Source: CAVXEH01 sp963805645
GTDB taxonomy: Bacteria > Chloroflexota > Limnocylindria > QHBO01
DNA length: 64,000 nucleotides
Direction: 5' to 3'
NCBI GenBank assembly: GCA_963805645.1
Contig: CAWDVA010000003.1
Span: 27,101 to 91,100, forward strand
Shown: piece after piece, positions 43,785 to 52,375 of the stretch
Layout: each line of letters begins with the position of its first letter
Numbering within the stretch: the stretch's first letter is position 1
Translations under genes and position numbers: made by a program
Notes under the pieces: generated by a model
The model's database searches: none
What the model saw: the letters and a program-made list of their open reading frames with translations, nothing else
What the model was told of the DNA's origin: nothing

Positions 43785-45317
43785 ATGGCGGACGAGACCG
43801 AAGTCGCGATCGTCGGCGCGGGGCCGGTGGGCCTGACCCTGGCGGCCCGCCTTGCGCAGCGGGGCGTCGCGGTCACCCTCCTCGAGCAGACCCCGCGGCA
43901 TGCGGGCGAGGGCTCCAAGGCGCTGTGCATGCAGCGCGAGACACTGGAGATCTGGGAGCGGATCGGCATCGGCGAGCGGGTCGCCACCCGCGGGGTCCAG
44001 TGGCATACCGGGCGGACATACCACGGCACGCGCGAGCTGTTCAGCGTGGTCCTCCCCGGGAGCAGCGGCGAGCACTTCCCGCCGTTCGTGAACATCAGCC
44101 AGACGGAGGTCGAGGAGCTGCTCCTCGACCGCGTCCGCGAGCTGGGCGTGGACCTGCGCTGGGGCCACCGGCTGACGGGACTCACCAACGACGGCGACGG
44201 GGTGGATCTGGCCTTCGAGACCGTGGACGGGCCGGCATCGGTCCATGCGCGGTATGCAGTCGGCACCGATGGCGCCCACTCATCGGTCCGGCACCTGCTC
44301 GGGGTGGGGTTCCCGGGGCACACGTTCCCGGACCTGTTCCTCATCTGCGACATCCGCGCCGAGCTTCCCTTCCCGAACGAGCGGCGCTTCTTCTTCGACC
44401 CGCCCTGGAACCCCGGCCGGCAGGTGCTGATCCATCCCCAGCCCGACGGCATCTGGCGGATCGACTGGCAGGTTCCGCCCGACACCGATATCGAGGCGGA
44501 GAAGGCCAACGGCGGGCTCGACCGCCGGATCCGCGCCGTCGTCGGCGAGACGACCGACTACGAGCTGGTATGGATGACCGTCTATCGCTTCCACCAGCGG
44601 ATCGCGGACCGGTTCCGGGCCGGCGACGTGTTCCTGGTGGGCGACGCCGCGCATCTGTACTCGCCATTCGGAGCCCGCGGCCTGAACTCCGGGGCGCCGG
44701 ACGCGGAGAACCTGGCCTGGAAGCTCGCGCTCGTCCTGCGCGGCGAGGCATCGGACGCGCTCCTCGATACCTACGAGCCCGAGCGTCGGGCCGCTGCGGC
44801 GGAGAACCTGGCGGTCACCGACGCCACCATGCGCTTCATGGTCCCGCACGGGCCGTGGCGGCGGTTCGTTCGCACCCTGATCCTGCGGGGCAGCGAGCGG
44901 ATCGGCGCGCTGCGACGACGGGTCAACTCCGGGCGGCTGGCGGAGCCGTTCGCCTATGCCGGGTCGCCCATCGTCGAGCCCGGGCCGGAGGACCCGGCGC
45001 TCCCGCGGCACGGAGCCGTGGCACCCGACGTGGTCCTCTCAGACGGTTCGCGCCTGGAGACTCGCCTGGGCAGTGGCTTCGTGGTGCTCGTGGCGAAGGC
45101 ATCGCCGGCGGCCGTCGGAGCGGTTGGCGCCCTGGCCTGGCCGCTTCCAGTGGACGTTGTCGCCGATGACGCGCTCGGCGCGGTGTACGCGCCGAGCAGC
45201 CCACGGGCCTGGGTGGTGCGTCCGGACGGCCACCTGGCGAGCAGCCTGGCGCTTGACGAGGGGTCGGCGGGCAGCCTGCCGGTGCTCGTCGCGAGGGCGG
45301 CGGGTGCCGGTCAGTAG
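43785..45317 (+). CDS. FAD-dependent aromatic-type monooxygenase
   Basis: A 510-residue class A flavoprotein hydroxylase (UbiH/PheA/MhpA-like). VAIVGAGPVGLTLAARLAQRG binds ADP, YAVGTDGAHSSVRHLLG is the DG motif, and GDVFLVGDAAHLYSPFGARG with LNSGAPDAENLAWKLALVL is the second FAD motif. The C-terminal ~100 residues (SDGSRLETRLGSGFVVLV) form a thioredoxin-like domain as in phenol/resorcinol hydroxylases. GAGGAG lies upstream of ATG 43785. Substrate unknown; probably a phenolic or polyketide-like compound. Overlaps the end of the converging lipoprotein gene by 7 bases. Confidence 0.9.
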   Translation: MADETEVAIVGAGPVGLTLAARLAQRGVAVTLLEQTPRHAGEGSKALCMQRETLEIWERIGIGERVATRGVQWHTGRTYHGTRELFSVVLPGSSGEHFPPFVNISQTEVEELLLDRVRELGVDLRWGHRLTGLTNDGDGVDLAFETVDGPASVHARYAVGTDGAHSSVRHLLGVGFPGHTFPDLFLICDIRAELPFPNERRFFFDPPWNPGRQVLIHPQPDGIWRIDWQVPPDTDIEAEKANGGLDRRIRAVVGETTDYELVWMTVYRFHQRIADRFRAGDVFLVGDAAHLYSPFGARGLNSGAPDAENLAWKLALVLRGEASDALLDTYEPERRAAAAENLAVTDATMRFMVPHGPWRRFVRTLILRGSERIGALRRRVNSGRLAEPFAYAGSPIVEPGPEDPALPRHGAVAPDVVLSDGSRLETRLGSGFVVLVAKASPAAVGAVGALAWPLPVDVVADDALGAVYAPSSPRAWVVRPDGHLASSLALDEGSAGSLPVLVARAAGAGQ

Positions 45318-45850
45318 CCGATCCCGTTGCTCGAGCTCGTGGCGGCGGGTGCCGCGGGCGCGGAGCCGTCCGGGTTGGCGACGTACCACTTGCCGTTGAG
45401 CCCCTGGCCGTTCACGTCGCCCGCGGCCGTGTCGCCCGAGTAGTAGTACAGCGGGTGGCCGTTGTAGGTCACCTGGGTCGTGCCGTCGTCGCGCTCCGTG
45501 GTGCCGAACATGCTGGCCTGCACGCCGGAGCCCGCCGACGGCGTGGCACCGGCCGGGACGGTGAGCGGAGGCCAGAGGCCCGCGCAGCTCCCGCTGCAGG
45601 TGCTGGTGCTGCCCGTGTCGGGGGTGAACTCGTACAGCGTGCGGCCGCCGTCCCCGGTGAGGCTGGGTCCCGCCGAGGTCTGGGCGACCTCGATGGTCAG
45701 CGCCCCGGGCGGCGCGACGCTGCCGGAGGCCGTGGACGGGGACGTCGTTGCGCCGCCCCCCTGCGAGCAGGCCGCCAGCAGAACGGCGCCGGCCGCCAGG
45801 GGGAGGATGGTCCGCACGAGGCGTCGAACGGGTCGCGGGGAAAGGGACAT
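45311..45850 (-). CDS. Lipoprotein with COG4315-type Yx(FWY)xxD repeats
   Basis: A 179-residue exported lipoprotein: VRTILPLAAGAVLLAACSQGG has a clear lipobox (LAAC). The mature part has two secreted repeats, RTLYEFTPDTGSTSTCSGSC with AGLWPPL, and HPLYYYSGDTAAGDVNGQG followed by KWYVANPDG, the pattern of PF03640 proteins. Function of this family is not established; some members bind metals or sit near redox genes. Start ATG 45850; the frame continues upstream only in non-conserved sequence. A hairpin (TGCCGGC/GCCGGCA) is at 45976-45993 in the upstream gap. Confidence 0.85.
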   Translation of the reverse strand: MSLSPRPVRRLVRTILPLAAGAVLLAACSQGGGATTSPSTASGSVAPPGALTIEVAQTSAGPSLTGDGGRTLYEFTPDTGSTSTCSGSCAGLWPPLTVPAGATPSAGSGVQASMFGTTERDDGTTQVTYNGHPLYYYSGDTAAGDVNGQGLNGKWYVANPDGSAPAAPAATSSSNGIGY

Positions 45851-46100
45851 GGGATCGCTCCGTATGCTCTGCGTTCGAGGGTTGGTACGCCGCCCGTTAC
45901 ACCGCCGGCGACCCCGCTGGGGATCGGCTGTGGATAAGAGGCCGATCTGCTGTGCAACTCGTGGAGAAAGGGGATTGCCGGCAACCGCCGGCAGGTGGGA
46001 CCATGGGGTCGTCCCGAAGGGGCAGCTGGTTCGACCGGAGATCACCTCAACGGCCGGGCAAGCGGTTCCTTCGGGGCACTTCTTTGTGTCTCGCGCCCGG

Positions 46101-46744
46101 TTACCGACGCTCGTCGAGGCGGCGCAGGACCGCGGCCATGAGGTCGCTCCCCGCCGGCGACGCGAAGATCGCCAGACCTGAGGCGGAGCCGCTCACGACG
46201 TCCAGCGCGTTCCACGTCCCGCCCGCCTGCGCCGCCGCCTCGCGGGCCGCGGAAGCCGCCGCCTCCCCCTCGGAAGCCGCGAAGAGCTTGGGAAACGCCG
46301 CGGTCCAGTCGAGGCTCGGCGGGCGGGGAGACCAGGATCGCCTGGTCGATGAGCTCCGGATCCGTCGCCCCGAGCTCGGCGACCGCGTCACCGGCCGTCC
46401 CAACCGCCAGGACTGCCACCCGCGACACGTCGCGGCCGTGAAGCCAGCTGATCGCGGCCCGCAGGGTATCGGTGTCGGTGGCGTCGAGTGCCACGACGGT
46501 CATGCGATCGGCTGCGAAGGCGGCGGCCTGCGCGGACCAGGCGCCCACCTGCTCGCCGGGCCCATGCAGCAGGACGAGCCCGTACGGGCCGTCGCCCCAT
46601 ACGATCGCGGCCCCCGCGCCCGGGAACGCTGATGGGGCTGCCTGGCGAGCCGGAGGCAGGGGCGACCGAGGCGGTGCCATCGGTCCCGGCGCTGCAGGCG
46701 GCCAGGAGCGTCGCGGACGCCAGCAGGACGGTCAGCCTGCGCAT
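46101..46744 (-). pseudogene. Alpha/beta-hydrolase-like lipoprotein, broken in two places
   Basis: A lipobox signal (LTVLLASATLLAACSAG) starts at 46744. The body continues one frame on from about 46640 (GAAIVWGDGPYGLVLLHGPGEQ, a hydrolase-like HG oxyanion motif, then MTVVALDATDTDTLRAAISW), and the C-terminal part one frame further from about 46320 (SLDWTAAFPKLFAASEG to AGSDLMAAVLRRLDERR). Each break fits one extra base. There is no clear GxSxG nucleophile (VAVLAVGTAGDAV instead), so even the intact form may be inactive as an esterase. It may be a gene with indel errors rather than a true pseudogene. Confidence 0.6.
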
Positions 46745-46768
46745 GGGGAGGAGCCTACACGTCTGCGT

Positions 46769-47975
46769 CTAGAAGGCCCAGCGACCCTGGGCGAACTGCG
46801 TGGCGAACCAGAAGAACGCCGCGAGCGAGATGAGGCTGAGCGAGATGATCCGGTCGAGCGTGCGGGCCGTGAGCGCGAACCAGGCGAAGAGCGGGAAGAG
46901 GGTGAGGCTGTAGCGCGGGACGCTGACCACGAAGCTGGTGCTCGTGAAGAGCAGCCAGTTGCCTGCCATCCACACGAACCAGCTGGTCCGGAAGCGGAAC
47001 GCGGCGTAGATGGTGCCCCCCAGCCCCAGGACGATGAAGGCCAGCTCCATCCAGCCGGACATGAAGGCGCGGTCCCCGTTGCCCGCGCCGATGGTGCCGA
47101 TGACGCCGGCGATCCCGTCCCACGGCGGTGCCAGGGACTTGAACCAGTGCTCCTTCTGGATGACGAGGAAACGCAGCGGGTCCCCGTAGACCGCCTGGTT
47201 GAGGGCCAGGTACCCCAGGAACCCCACGCCCGACCAGGCCGATGGCGACCCACGCCATCCGGATGCGTCGCTGCGGGTCGAGCTGCCAGGCGTACCAGGC
47301 CTCCGCGGCGAGCGCGGGGATGAGCACCAGGCCATTGACGCGGGTGAGGGCGGCCAGCCCGCCCAGGATGCCGGCCAGCCACCAGTGCTCACGGCGGGCG
47401 GCCAGGAACGATCCCAGGACGAGGGCCATGAACAGGCTCTCCGTGTAGCCGATGTGCAGGAAGTAGGCGGTCGGGAAGATGAGCGCGAACCAGGCGGCGC
47501 GCATCCCCACCTCGTGGCCGAAGTCGGCGCGCACCAGCCGATAGAGGAGCGGGGCCACGAAGAGCGAGGCGATGCCGCTCACCACGAAGGCGGAGACGAG
47601 CGGGTCACCCAGGACCCGGGTCACCGCGCCCACCAGCCACGGGAAGAGCGGGAAGAAGACGATGTACAGGGGCAGGTCACCCGGGTAGGCCCGCGCGTAG
47701 CCGTCGATGGTCAGCACGCCGGGGTCCACCGCCCGGTAGCCCAGGACGGCAAGGTCCTGGTAGTGGGGGGCGTCCCATCGGTTCCAGACCTGCAGGAGGT
47801 CGATGGGGGCGTGGATCGCTCCCCCGGCCAGGACGGTGACGGCGAAGACGCCGAGCCCGAGCACCGCGAGCTTCAGGACGAGCGTCAGCCCGGCGAGCTG
47901 GAGGTCGGCGGGCTCGAGGCGGCCCCGGATGGCGTCCACGCGCGGAGTGTACGGAAAGTCCGATAGGACGTTCAT
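46769..47975 (-). CDS. PIG-V/GT39-like membrane glycosyltransferase, frame-broken
   Basis: About 400 residues with around ten membrane helices. The first external loop has VWNRWDAPHYQDLAVLGY, the acidic motif expected of polyprenol-sugar-dependent (GT-C) enzymes, then PLYIVFFPLFPWLVGAVT, HIGYTESLFMALVLGSFLAA and LAALTRVNGLVLIPAL, as in the PIG-V mannosyltransferase family. Near 47226-47240 the frame changes; one extra base explains it, and the rest (VGFLGYLALNQAVYGDPLRF to the end) is homologous. GGAGG stands 5 bases before ATG 47975. It may mannosylate lipids or exported proteins. Confidence 0.78.
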
Positions 47976-48006
47976 TGACGCCTCCACGCTCGCCGTCGGC
48001 ACCGTT

Positions 48007-48070
48007 CGTACACCCGTACACCCGTGCAGTCGTGCAGTCGTGCAGTCGTGCACCCGTGCAGTCGTGCAGT
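48007..48070. repeat. Octanucleotide tandem array in a divergent promoter region
   Basis: Eight consecutive 8-base units: CGTACACC twice, CGTGCAGT three times, CGTGCACC once, CGTGCAGT twice, then a degenerate unit. It occupies the gap between the divergent genes starting at 47975 (minus) and 48212 (plus). Confidence 0.85.
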
Positions 48071-48211
48071 CGTGCTGCACGAATGCTCCTGACGCCGCCC
48101 GCAGCGTGTGCCGGAGGGCCCATCGGCTTGGTGACCAGTGACCCTTGGTCGCCGGCTCGGCGGCCCTCAATGCTGGGGCGTCAACCCAGCAGCACACGAG
48201 GAGCGCACGCG

Positions 48212-49552
48212 ATGCCTCGACGGATCGTGATCATGGGCGCCGCCGGTCGCGACTTCCACAACTTCAACGTCGTCTACCGCGAGGACCCGGGGGTCGAGGT
48301 CGTGGCCTTCACCGCCACCCAGATCCCGGGCATTGCGGGACGGCGCTATCCGGCGGAGCTCGCCGGCGACCGGTATCCCGGTGGCATCCCGATCCTGCCC
48401 GAGGAGGACCTGGACCAGATCATCCGCCGCTTCGAGGTGGACGAGGTCGTCTTCGCCTACAGCGATGTGAGCCACGAGACGGTCATGCACGCGGGCTCAC
48501 GGGCGATGGCCGCGGGCGCCGACTTCATCCTGCTGGGACCGAGCCGCACGGCCCTGCCCAGCCGCAAGCCGGTGATCAGCGTGTGCGCGGTGCGCACCGG
48601 CTCCGGGAAGAGCCAGACCACGCGCTACCTGGCGGGCGTCCTGCGCGACGCCGGGCAGAAGGTCGCGGTGATCCGCCACCCCATGCCGTACGGCGACCTG
48701 ATGCTCCAGCGTGTGCAGCGCTTCGAGACCTTCGCCGACCTCGCCACCGAGCACACCACCATCGAGGAGCGCGAGGAGTACGAGCCGCACATCGCGGCCG
48801 GGCACGTGGTGTTCGCCGGGGTCGACTACGGCGCCATCCTGGAGCGAGCCGAGGCGGAGGCGGACGTGATCCTGTGGGACGGCGGGAACAACGACCTGCC
48901 GTTCTATCGGCCCGACCTGCACTTCGTGGTCGCCGATCCGCTGCGGGCCGGCGACGAGCTTCGCTATCACCCCGGCGAGACGAACATCCGGATGGCCGAT
49001 GCGATCGTCATCAACAAGGTCGACTCCGCATCAGCCGAGCAGCTCGAGGTCCTGCAGGCCAACATCGCCGCGGTGAACCCGCGTGCGGTGGTCCTGCTGG
49101 CGCGTTCCGAGCTCCACACCGATGCGCCCATCGCCGGCAAGACGGTTGCCATCGTCGAGGACGGCCCGACGCTCACCCACGGCGGGATGACGTACGGCGC
49201 CGGCGTGGTGGCCGCGCGCCGCGAGGGTGCGATTCCGGTCGACCCGCGGCCGTATGCGGTGGGGAGCATCGCGGAGGTGCTCGCGAAGTACCCCGCGCTC
49301 GAGGCTCTGGTCCCGGCCATGGGTTACAGCGAGCGCCAGGTGGCCGAGCTGCGTGCCACGCTCGACGCCGTGCCGGCCGATGCCGTGCTGGCCGCGACAC
49401 CCATCGATCTGACCCGGCTCATGGAGCTGGCCAAGCCGGTCATCCGGGTTCGCTACGACCTCGCGCTGGAGGACCCCGAGACGTTCCGGCGCCTGGTCGA
49501 GAGCGCCCTCAGCGGACGCACCGTCGGCTCCGTCCTGACCCCCGTCTCCTGA
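48212..49552 (+). CDS. Cyclic 2,3-diphosphoglycerate synthetase homologue (COG2403-type P-loop protein)
   Basis: A 446-residue protein. N-domain: RRIVIMGAAGRDFHNFNVVY, FTATQIPGIAGRRYP and VDEVVFAYSDVSHE; then a P-loop, VCAVRTGSGKSQTTRYLAGV, at about residue 125-145, HPMPYGDL, TIEEREEYEPHI, ILWDGGNNDLPFYRPDLH and ADAIVINKVDSA. This order matches cyclic 2,3-diphosphoglycerate synthetase, which in methanogens phosphorylates and cyclises 2,3-DPG. Bacterial homologues exist but their product is, to my knowledge, not settled. ATG follows CGAGGAG by 6-8 bases. Confidence 0.85.
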   Translation: MPRRIVIMGAAGRDFHNFNVVYREDPGVEVVAFTATQIPGIAGRRYPAELAGDRYPGGIPILPEEDLDQIIRRFEVDEVVFAYSDVSHETVMHAGSRAMAAGADFILLGPSRTALPSRKPVISVCAVRTGSGKSQTTRYLAGVLRDAGQKVAVIRHPMPYGDLMLQRVQRFETFADLATEHTTIEEREEYEPHIAAGHVVFAGVDYGAILERAEAEADVILWDGGNNDLPFYRPDLHFVVADPLRAGDELRYHPGETNIRMADAIVINKVDSASAEQLEVLQANIAAVNPRAVVLLARSELHTDAPIAGKTVAIVEDGPTLTHGGMTYGAGVVAARREGAIPVDPRPYAVGSIAEVLAKYPALEALVPAMGYSERQVAELRATLDAVPADAVLAATPIDLTRLMELAKPVIRVRYDLALEDPETFRRLVESALSGRTVGSVLTPVS

Positions 49553-49855
49553 GCGAGCCCGATGGCGGAGGGAGCGTCGCCGGACCCGGAACCCGGCGGC
49601 GCCATCGGACCTCGCATGTCTCTCCGACGTCATTCTGATTCCGGCACACGCCCGCCGAGTGCGGGCGAACCGGGATGGCGACTCCGACGTCGGGGCACCC
49701 GCCCAACGCGTGCGACGATGGCGGAGTCACCTCCTCCGGGTGGTCCCACACGCACCACGAGTGCGACGCCATTGGTCCGTGCCGGTGGACCGCCCCCCGG
49801 CGGGCTGCTAAGGTTATGGCTCCTCAGGCCCGCGCGAGGCGGGCGATTCGTCGGT
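49553..49855 (+). other. Gap before tRNA-Pro
   Basis: No gene on the plus strand. The last 42 bases (from 49814) are the minus-strand end of the recombinase frame. A GC-rich imperfect hairpin at about 49570-49605 may terminate the preceding gene. Two arrays of short similar phrases (GGCACACGCCCGCCGAGTGC and GGCACCCGCCCAACGCGTGC, 49640-49713) form an imperfect direct repeat. Confidence 0.35.
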
Positions 49856-51373
49856 CGGGGCGTGGCGCAGGTGGCTAGCGCGCAGCGTTCGGGACGCTGA
49901 GGTCGGAGGTTCAAGTCCTCTCGCCCCGACCAGTACCAAATCCTCCCGCTTCTTCGCCGCCATGCCGAACAGCCAGGCGTGTTCGCCGCGAGGGTAGGCC
50001 GCCACGAGGCGCGGGCCATGGACGTCGAGGCGCTCGAAGATCACCTGGGCGGCCTCCTGCCGCAGTTCGGCCGGCACATCGGAATCCTTCCAGAGCTGCC
50101 CGATCTGCTGGAGGAAGGCGCGCGCTCGGACAAGCTCGTCCTCGCTCGGGCCGATCGGGAGGGGGATCGGACGGTCGAGCCGCCGCCACTCTCGCGAGAA
50201 GGTCTCCAAACTCACGGCGCCGCGTTCCAGGCGTCGCTGGAGCTCTCGGCGCGCCTCCGTACGCTCGACCGTGTCGGGCTCTGCCTGAACAGGCTGGGCG
50301 CGGCGCACCGCGCGCAGGATGTCCCCGATGTCCGCTTCGTCGAGCTCGATCTTGTCAAGGAGTTCGGCGACCTGGTCCTCGAACAGGTGGGCGTGGTGGG
50401 TGTAGCTGGGTGAGCAGGCCGGGCGATGCACATGCCGGACCCGTCGCTTGCCAGCCGAGGCGTCACCCCGATAAGGGCTGCCACACACCGCGCAGCGCAT
50501 GAGGCGCACGATCGGATAGGCCCTCCGCGGGAAGCCGGCCCCACCGCCCTTGCGGGTGCGACGACCGCGCCGCACCTCCTGCACTCGTTCGAAGAGAGCG
50601 GGATCGACCGGCGCCGGGAAGCGCGCCTGGCGCTCTTCCTCATCGGGTCGGCCCTTGTGGCGGACGGCTCGCCCGGCATATAGGGGATTAGTGAGGATCT
50701 CCTCGATGCGGAACTCGCTCAGGCCCGTCTCGAGGGCCAGGCTGTAGTCGGAGTGGCTGCCGGTGGCGTACAGGGCGAAGAGGCGCCGGACCAGATCGAG
50801 GTCGGGCCCTTCGACCGGTTCGAGGAGCTTGTGCTCGCCAACGCGTGCGAAGCCCAGGGGTGGGCGCCCACCCGGATCGCCGAAGTGCTGCCACTTCTGG
50901 TCGAGGCCGCGGGCCACATTGCGCGATAGCCGGCGGAGGTAGGCGGCATCGCTGATGGTCTTGAGCCCTTCGAGCTCGTAGGTGTCGGGGTTGCCAGCGA
51001 TGAGGGCGTCCGCACAGAAGACGACGACCACCCCGGCGCGTTCGAGCTGGTCGCGATAGCGGTAGGCGTCGGCCACGTTGCGGGCGAAACGGCTGGTGTC
51101 GTAGCACAGCAGGACATCGAAGCGGCCAGCCTCCGCGTCGGCCAGCATCCGCTGGAAGTCGGTGCGGCGCAGGGTGTCCTTGCCGGAGACCAGGTCCACG
51201 TACTCGAGGCCAGTCGCCACCAGGCCGTAGCGCGTGGCCCAGGCGCGCTGCTCGGCCCGCTGGATGGCCGGTCCGTAGCGGTCTCCCTGGCCAGCGGTCG
51301 ACTCCCGGATATAGCCGGCCCAGCGTCGGCCGGCGAGGTCCTCGGGACGGAGATCGGTGGAGCGGGCAAACAT
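49814..51373 (-). CDS. Large serine recombinase (integrase)
   Basis: A 519-residue site-specific recombinase. Resolvase domain at residues 18-170 with nucleophile Ser25 in AGYIRESTAGQ and the DTSRFARNVADAYRYRDQLE helix; Recombinase domain (PPLGFARVGEH to LTNPLYAGRAVRHKGRPDEE); a zinc ribbon (CAVCGSPYRGD ... PACSPSYTHH); a coiled segment (VERTEARRELQRRLERG). The last ~40 residues, VGARGLEPPTSASRTLRASH and onward, are the antisense translation of tRNA-Pro and so are not an evolved domain; the true protein core ends near residue 475. Expected to integrate and excise the element at the tRNA. Confidence 0.93.
   Translation of the reverse strand: MFARSTDLRPEDLAGRRWAGYIRESTAGQGDRYGPAIQRAEQRAWATRYGLVATGLEYVDLVSGKDTLRRTDFQRMLADAEAGRFDVLLCYDTSRFARNVADAYRYRDQLERAGVVVVFCADALIAGNPDTYELEGLKTISDAAYLRRLSRNVARGLDQKWQHFGDPGGRPPLGFARVGEHKLLEPVEGPDLDLVRRLFALYATGSHSDYSLALETGLSEFRIEEILTNPLYAGRAVRHKGRPDEEERQARFPAPVDPALFERVQEVRRGRRTRKGGGAGFPRRAYPIVRLMRCAVCGSPYRGDASAGKRRVRHVHRPACSPSYTHHAHLFEDQVAELLDKIELDEADIGDILRAVRRAQPVQAEPDTVERTEARRELQRRLERGAVSLETFSREWRRLDRPIPLPIGPSEDELVRARAFLQQIGQLWKDSDVPAELRQEAAQVIFERLDVHGPRLVAAYPRGEHAWLFGMAAKKREDLVLVGARGLEPPTSASRTLRASHLRHAPTDESPASRGPEEP
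49856..49932 (+). tRNA. tRNA-Pro (anticodon CGG)
   Basis: Acceptor arms CGGGGCG/CGCCCCG, D arm GCGC...GCGC, anticodon stem CAGCG/CGCTG with loop TTCGGGA giving anticodon CGG (codon CCG), T arm GGAGG-TTCAAGT-CCTCT, discriminator A and encoded CCA. The 77-base cloverleaf is complete. It is the probable attachment site of the element that starts immediately downstream, whose recombinase frame runs antisense through it. Confidence 0.95.
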
Positions 51374-51388
51374 GGGGGGCGCCTCCGA

Positions 51389-51571
51389 CTAGACCGCCGG
51401 TTCACCCGGCGAGGGGACGATAGCGCGCCGGCCGTCCCGGCGGGCGGCCTCAGCCGCCAACTTGGCCGTCACCATCCGGGCCAGCAGGTCCACCAAGGCC
51501 GGGTCAATCCGGCTCACCGAACCGGACGCCGCCGGGTTACGCCGGATGCGCTGGCGCCTCCCGCCAGTCAC
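51389..51571 (-). CDS. Small element protein, unknown
   Basis: Sixty residues from GTG 51571 (MTGGRRQRIRRNPAASGS), with one likely amphipathic helix, IDPALVDLLARMVTAKLAAEAAR. The start overlaps the upstream gene's stop by GTGA and it ends 15 bases before the recombinase. Basic and short, it may be an excision or copy-control factor, but no family is recognised. Confidence 0.5.
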   Translation of the reverse strand: MTGGRRQRIRRNPAASGSVSRIDPALVDLLARMVTAKLAAEAARRDGRRAIVPSPGEPAV

Positions 51572-51819
51572 GGCCGGCGACCCGGCTCGTTCCCGGCGGC
51601 GAGCGTTTCGACCCGGGTCAGGAGCACCTCGATATCCCGTCGGCCCAACCGGGTCGCCAAGCGGCGGGCGCTTGTGATCCGATAGCGCAGCTCGGAATGG
51701 GCGGCACACGCCGAACAGATCTCCGGTAAGGGGCCCCGTGATCCCGCCGCGATCCGGCCCTCACACACCCGGCAGATTCCCGTTCGCCCGGGCGCGAGCC
51801 GGGTGGTGCCCGCAGTCAT
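51568..51819 (-). CDS. Small zinc-finger protein of the element
   Basis: Eighty-three residues: GICRVCEGRIAAG and PEICSACAAHSELRYR give two CxxC pairs, a treble-clef or ribbon zinc site, followed by a basic helix (ITSARRLATRLGRRDIEVLL). ATG 51819 overlaps the upstream stop by ATGA. Possibly DNA-binding. Longer upstream sequence in this frame is a shadow. Confidence 0.6.
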   Translation of the reverse strand: MTAGTTRLAPGRTGICRVCEGRIAAGSRGPLPEICSACAAHSELRYRITSARRLATRLGRRDIEVLLTRVETLAAGNEPGRRP

Positions 51820-52025
51820 GAGCTCGGCTCCGCGTCCAGCAGCCGGCGCCGCTCGATTTCGATCGCCAGCAGGAGTGCGACGGTCTCGTAGGGGTGGTCG
51901 AGCCACAGGTGGCGGGCCATGCGTGGTGCGACGTCCAGCGCCCAGGAGCCTCGCCACAGCGGCACGCCGCGCACCTGCATGGGACCGCACACCGGGCAGT
52001 AGCCGACCCAGCCCCAGCCGGCCAT
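51816..52025 (-). CDS. Small C2H2-like protein of the element
   Basis: Sixty-nine residues: GYCPVCGPMQVRGVPLWRGS and then MARHLWLDHPYETVALLL give a C-x2-C ... H-x4-H pattern. Its ATG shares a base with the stop of the upstream gene (TGATG) and its stop overlaps the next start. Likely part of the replication/transfer regulation cluster; function unknown. Confidence 0.6.
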   Translation of the reverse strand: MAGWGWVGYCPVCGPMQVRGVPLWRGSWALDVAPRMARHLWLDHPYETVALLLAIEIERRRLLDAEPSS

Positions 52026-52375
52026 CAGGCCGCCTCTACGGACGAAGAGGAGTCGGGCGCGCCTAGCGCGGACCCGGCGTGCGCCTCCCAGGCCCGTTGC
52101 CGCGCGTCACCCAGCTCAGTCAGCCGGCGCTTGAGCGCCAGCTCGCCGCCAGCCGGCATCCCAATCGCGTACCGCTCAGCGGCGGAGGGAAACCCAAGCC
52201 GGCCCGGCCAGGTCGGGCCCACGACGGCCACCCGCACCGGGTCGGCGAGACGACCCTCAGCATCACTGAAGACCACTACCGAGAAGGCGGGCCAGACGCG
52301 AATGTGGCCCGCGGGCCCGACCTCCGGGTCCCCGATGTGGCGCCGAATCCGCCAGGGGCTGGTGGCCGTTGTCAT
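52025..52375 (-). CDS. Element protein of unknown function
   Basis: A 116-residue protein directly after rep (ATG overlaps the rep stop) with a beta-rich N-half (HIRVWPAFSVVVFSDAEGR, VRVAVVGPTWPGRLGFPSAA) and a helical C-half (ELALKRRLTELGDARQRAWE). No family recognised. The strict overlap on both sides shows it belongs to a single translation-coupled unit with rep and the small zinc proteins. Confidence 0.55.
   Translation of the reverse strand: MTTATSPWRIRRHIGDPEVGPAGHIRVWPAFSVVVFSDAEGRLADPVRVAVVGPTWPGRLGFPSAAERYAIGMPAGGELALKRRLTELGDARQRAWEAHAGSALGAPDSSSSVEAA

Noticed and set aside
45929..45937. Perfect DnaA box (TGTGGATAA) upstream of the lipoprotein gene
   Set aside because: Only a single copy, with no AT-rich region, dnaA or other origin features.
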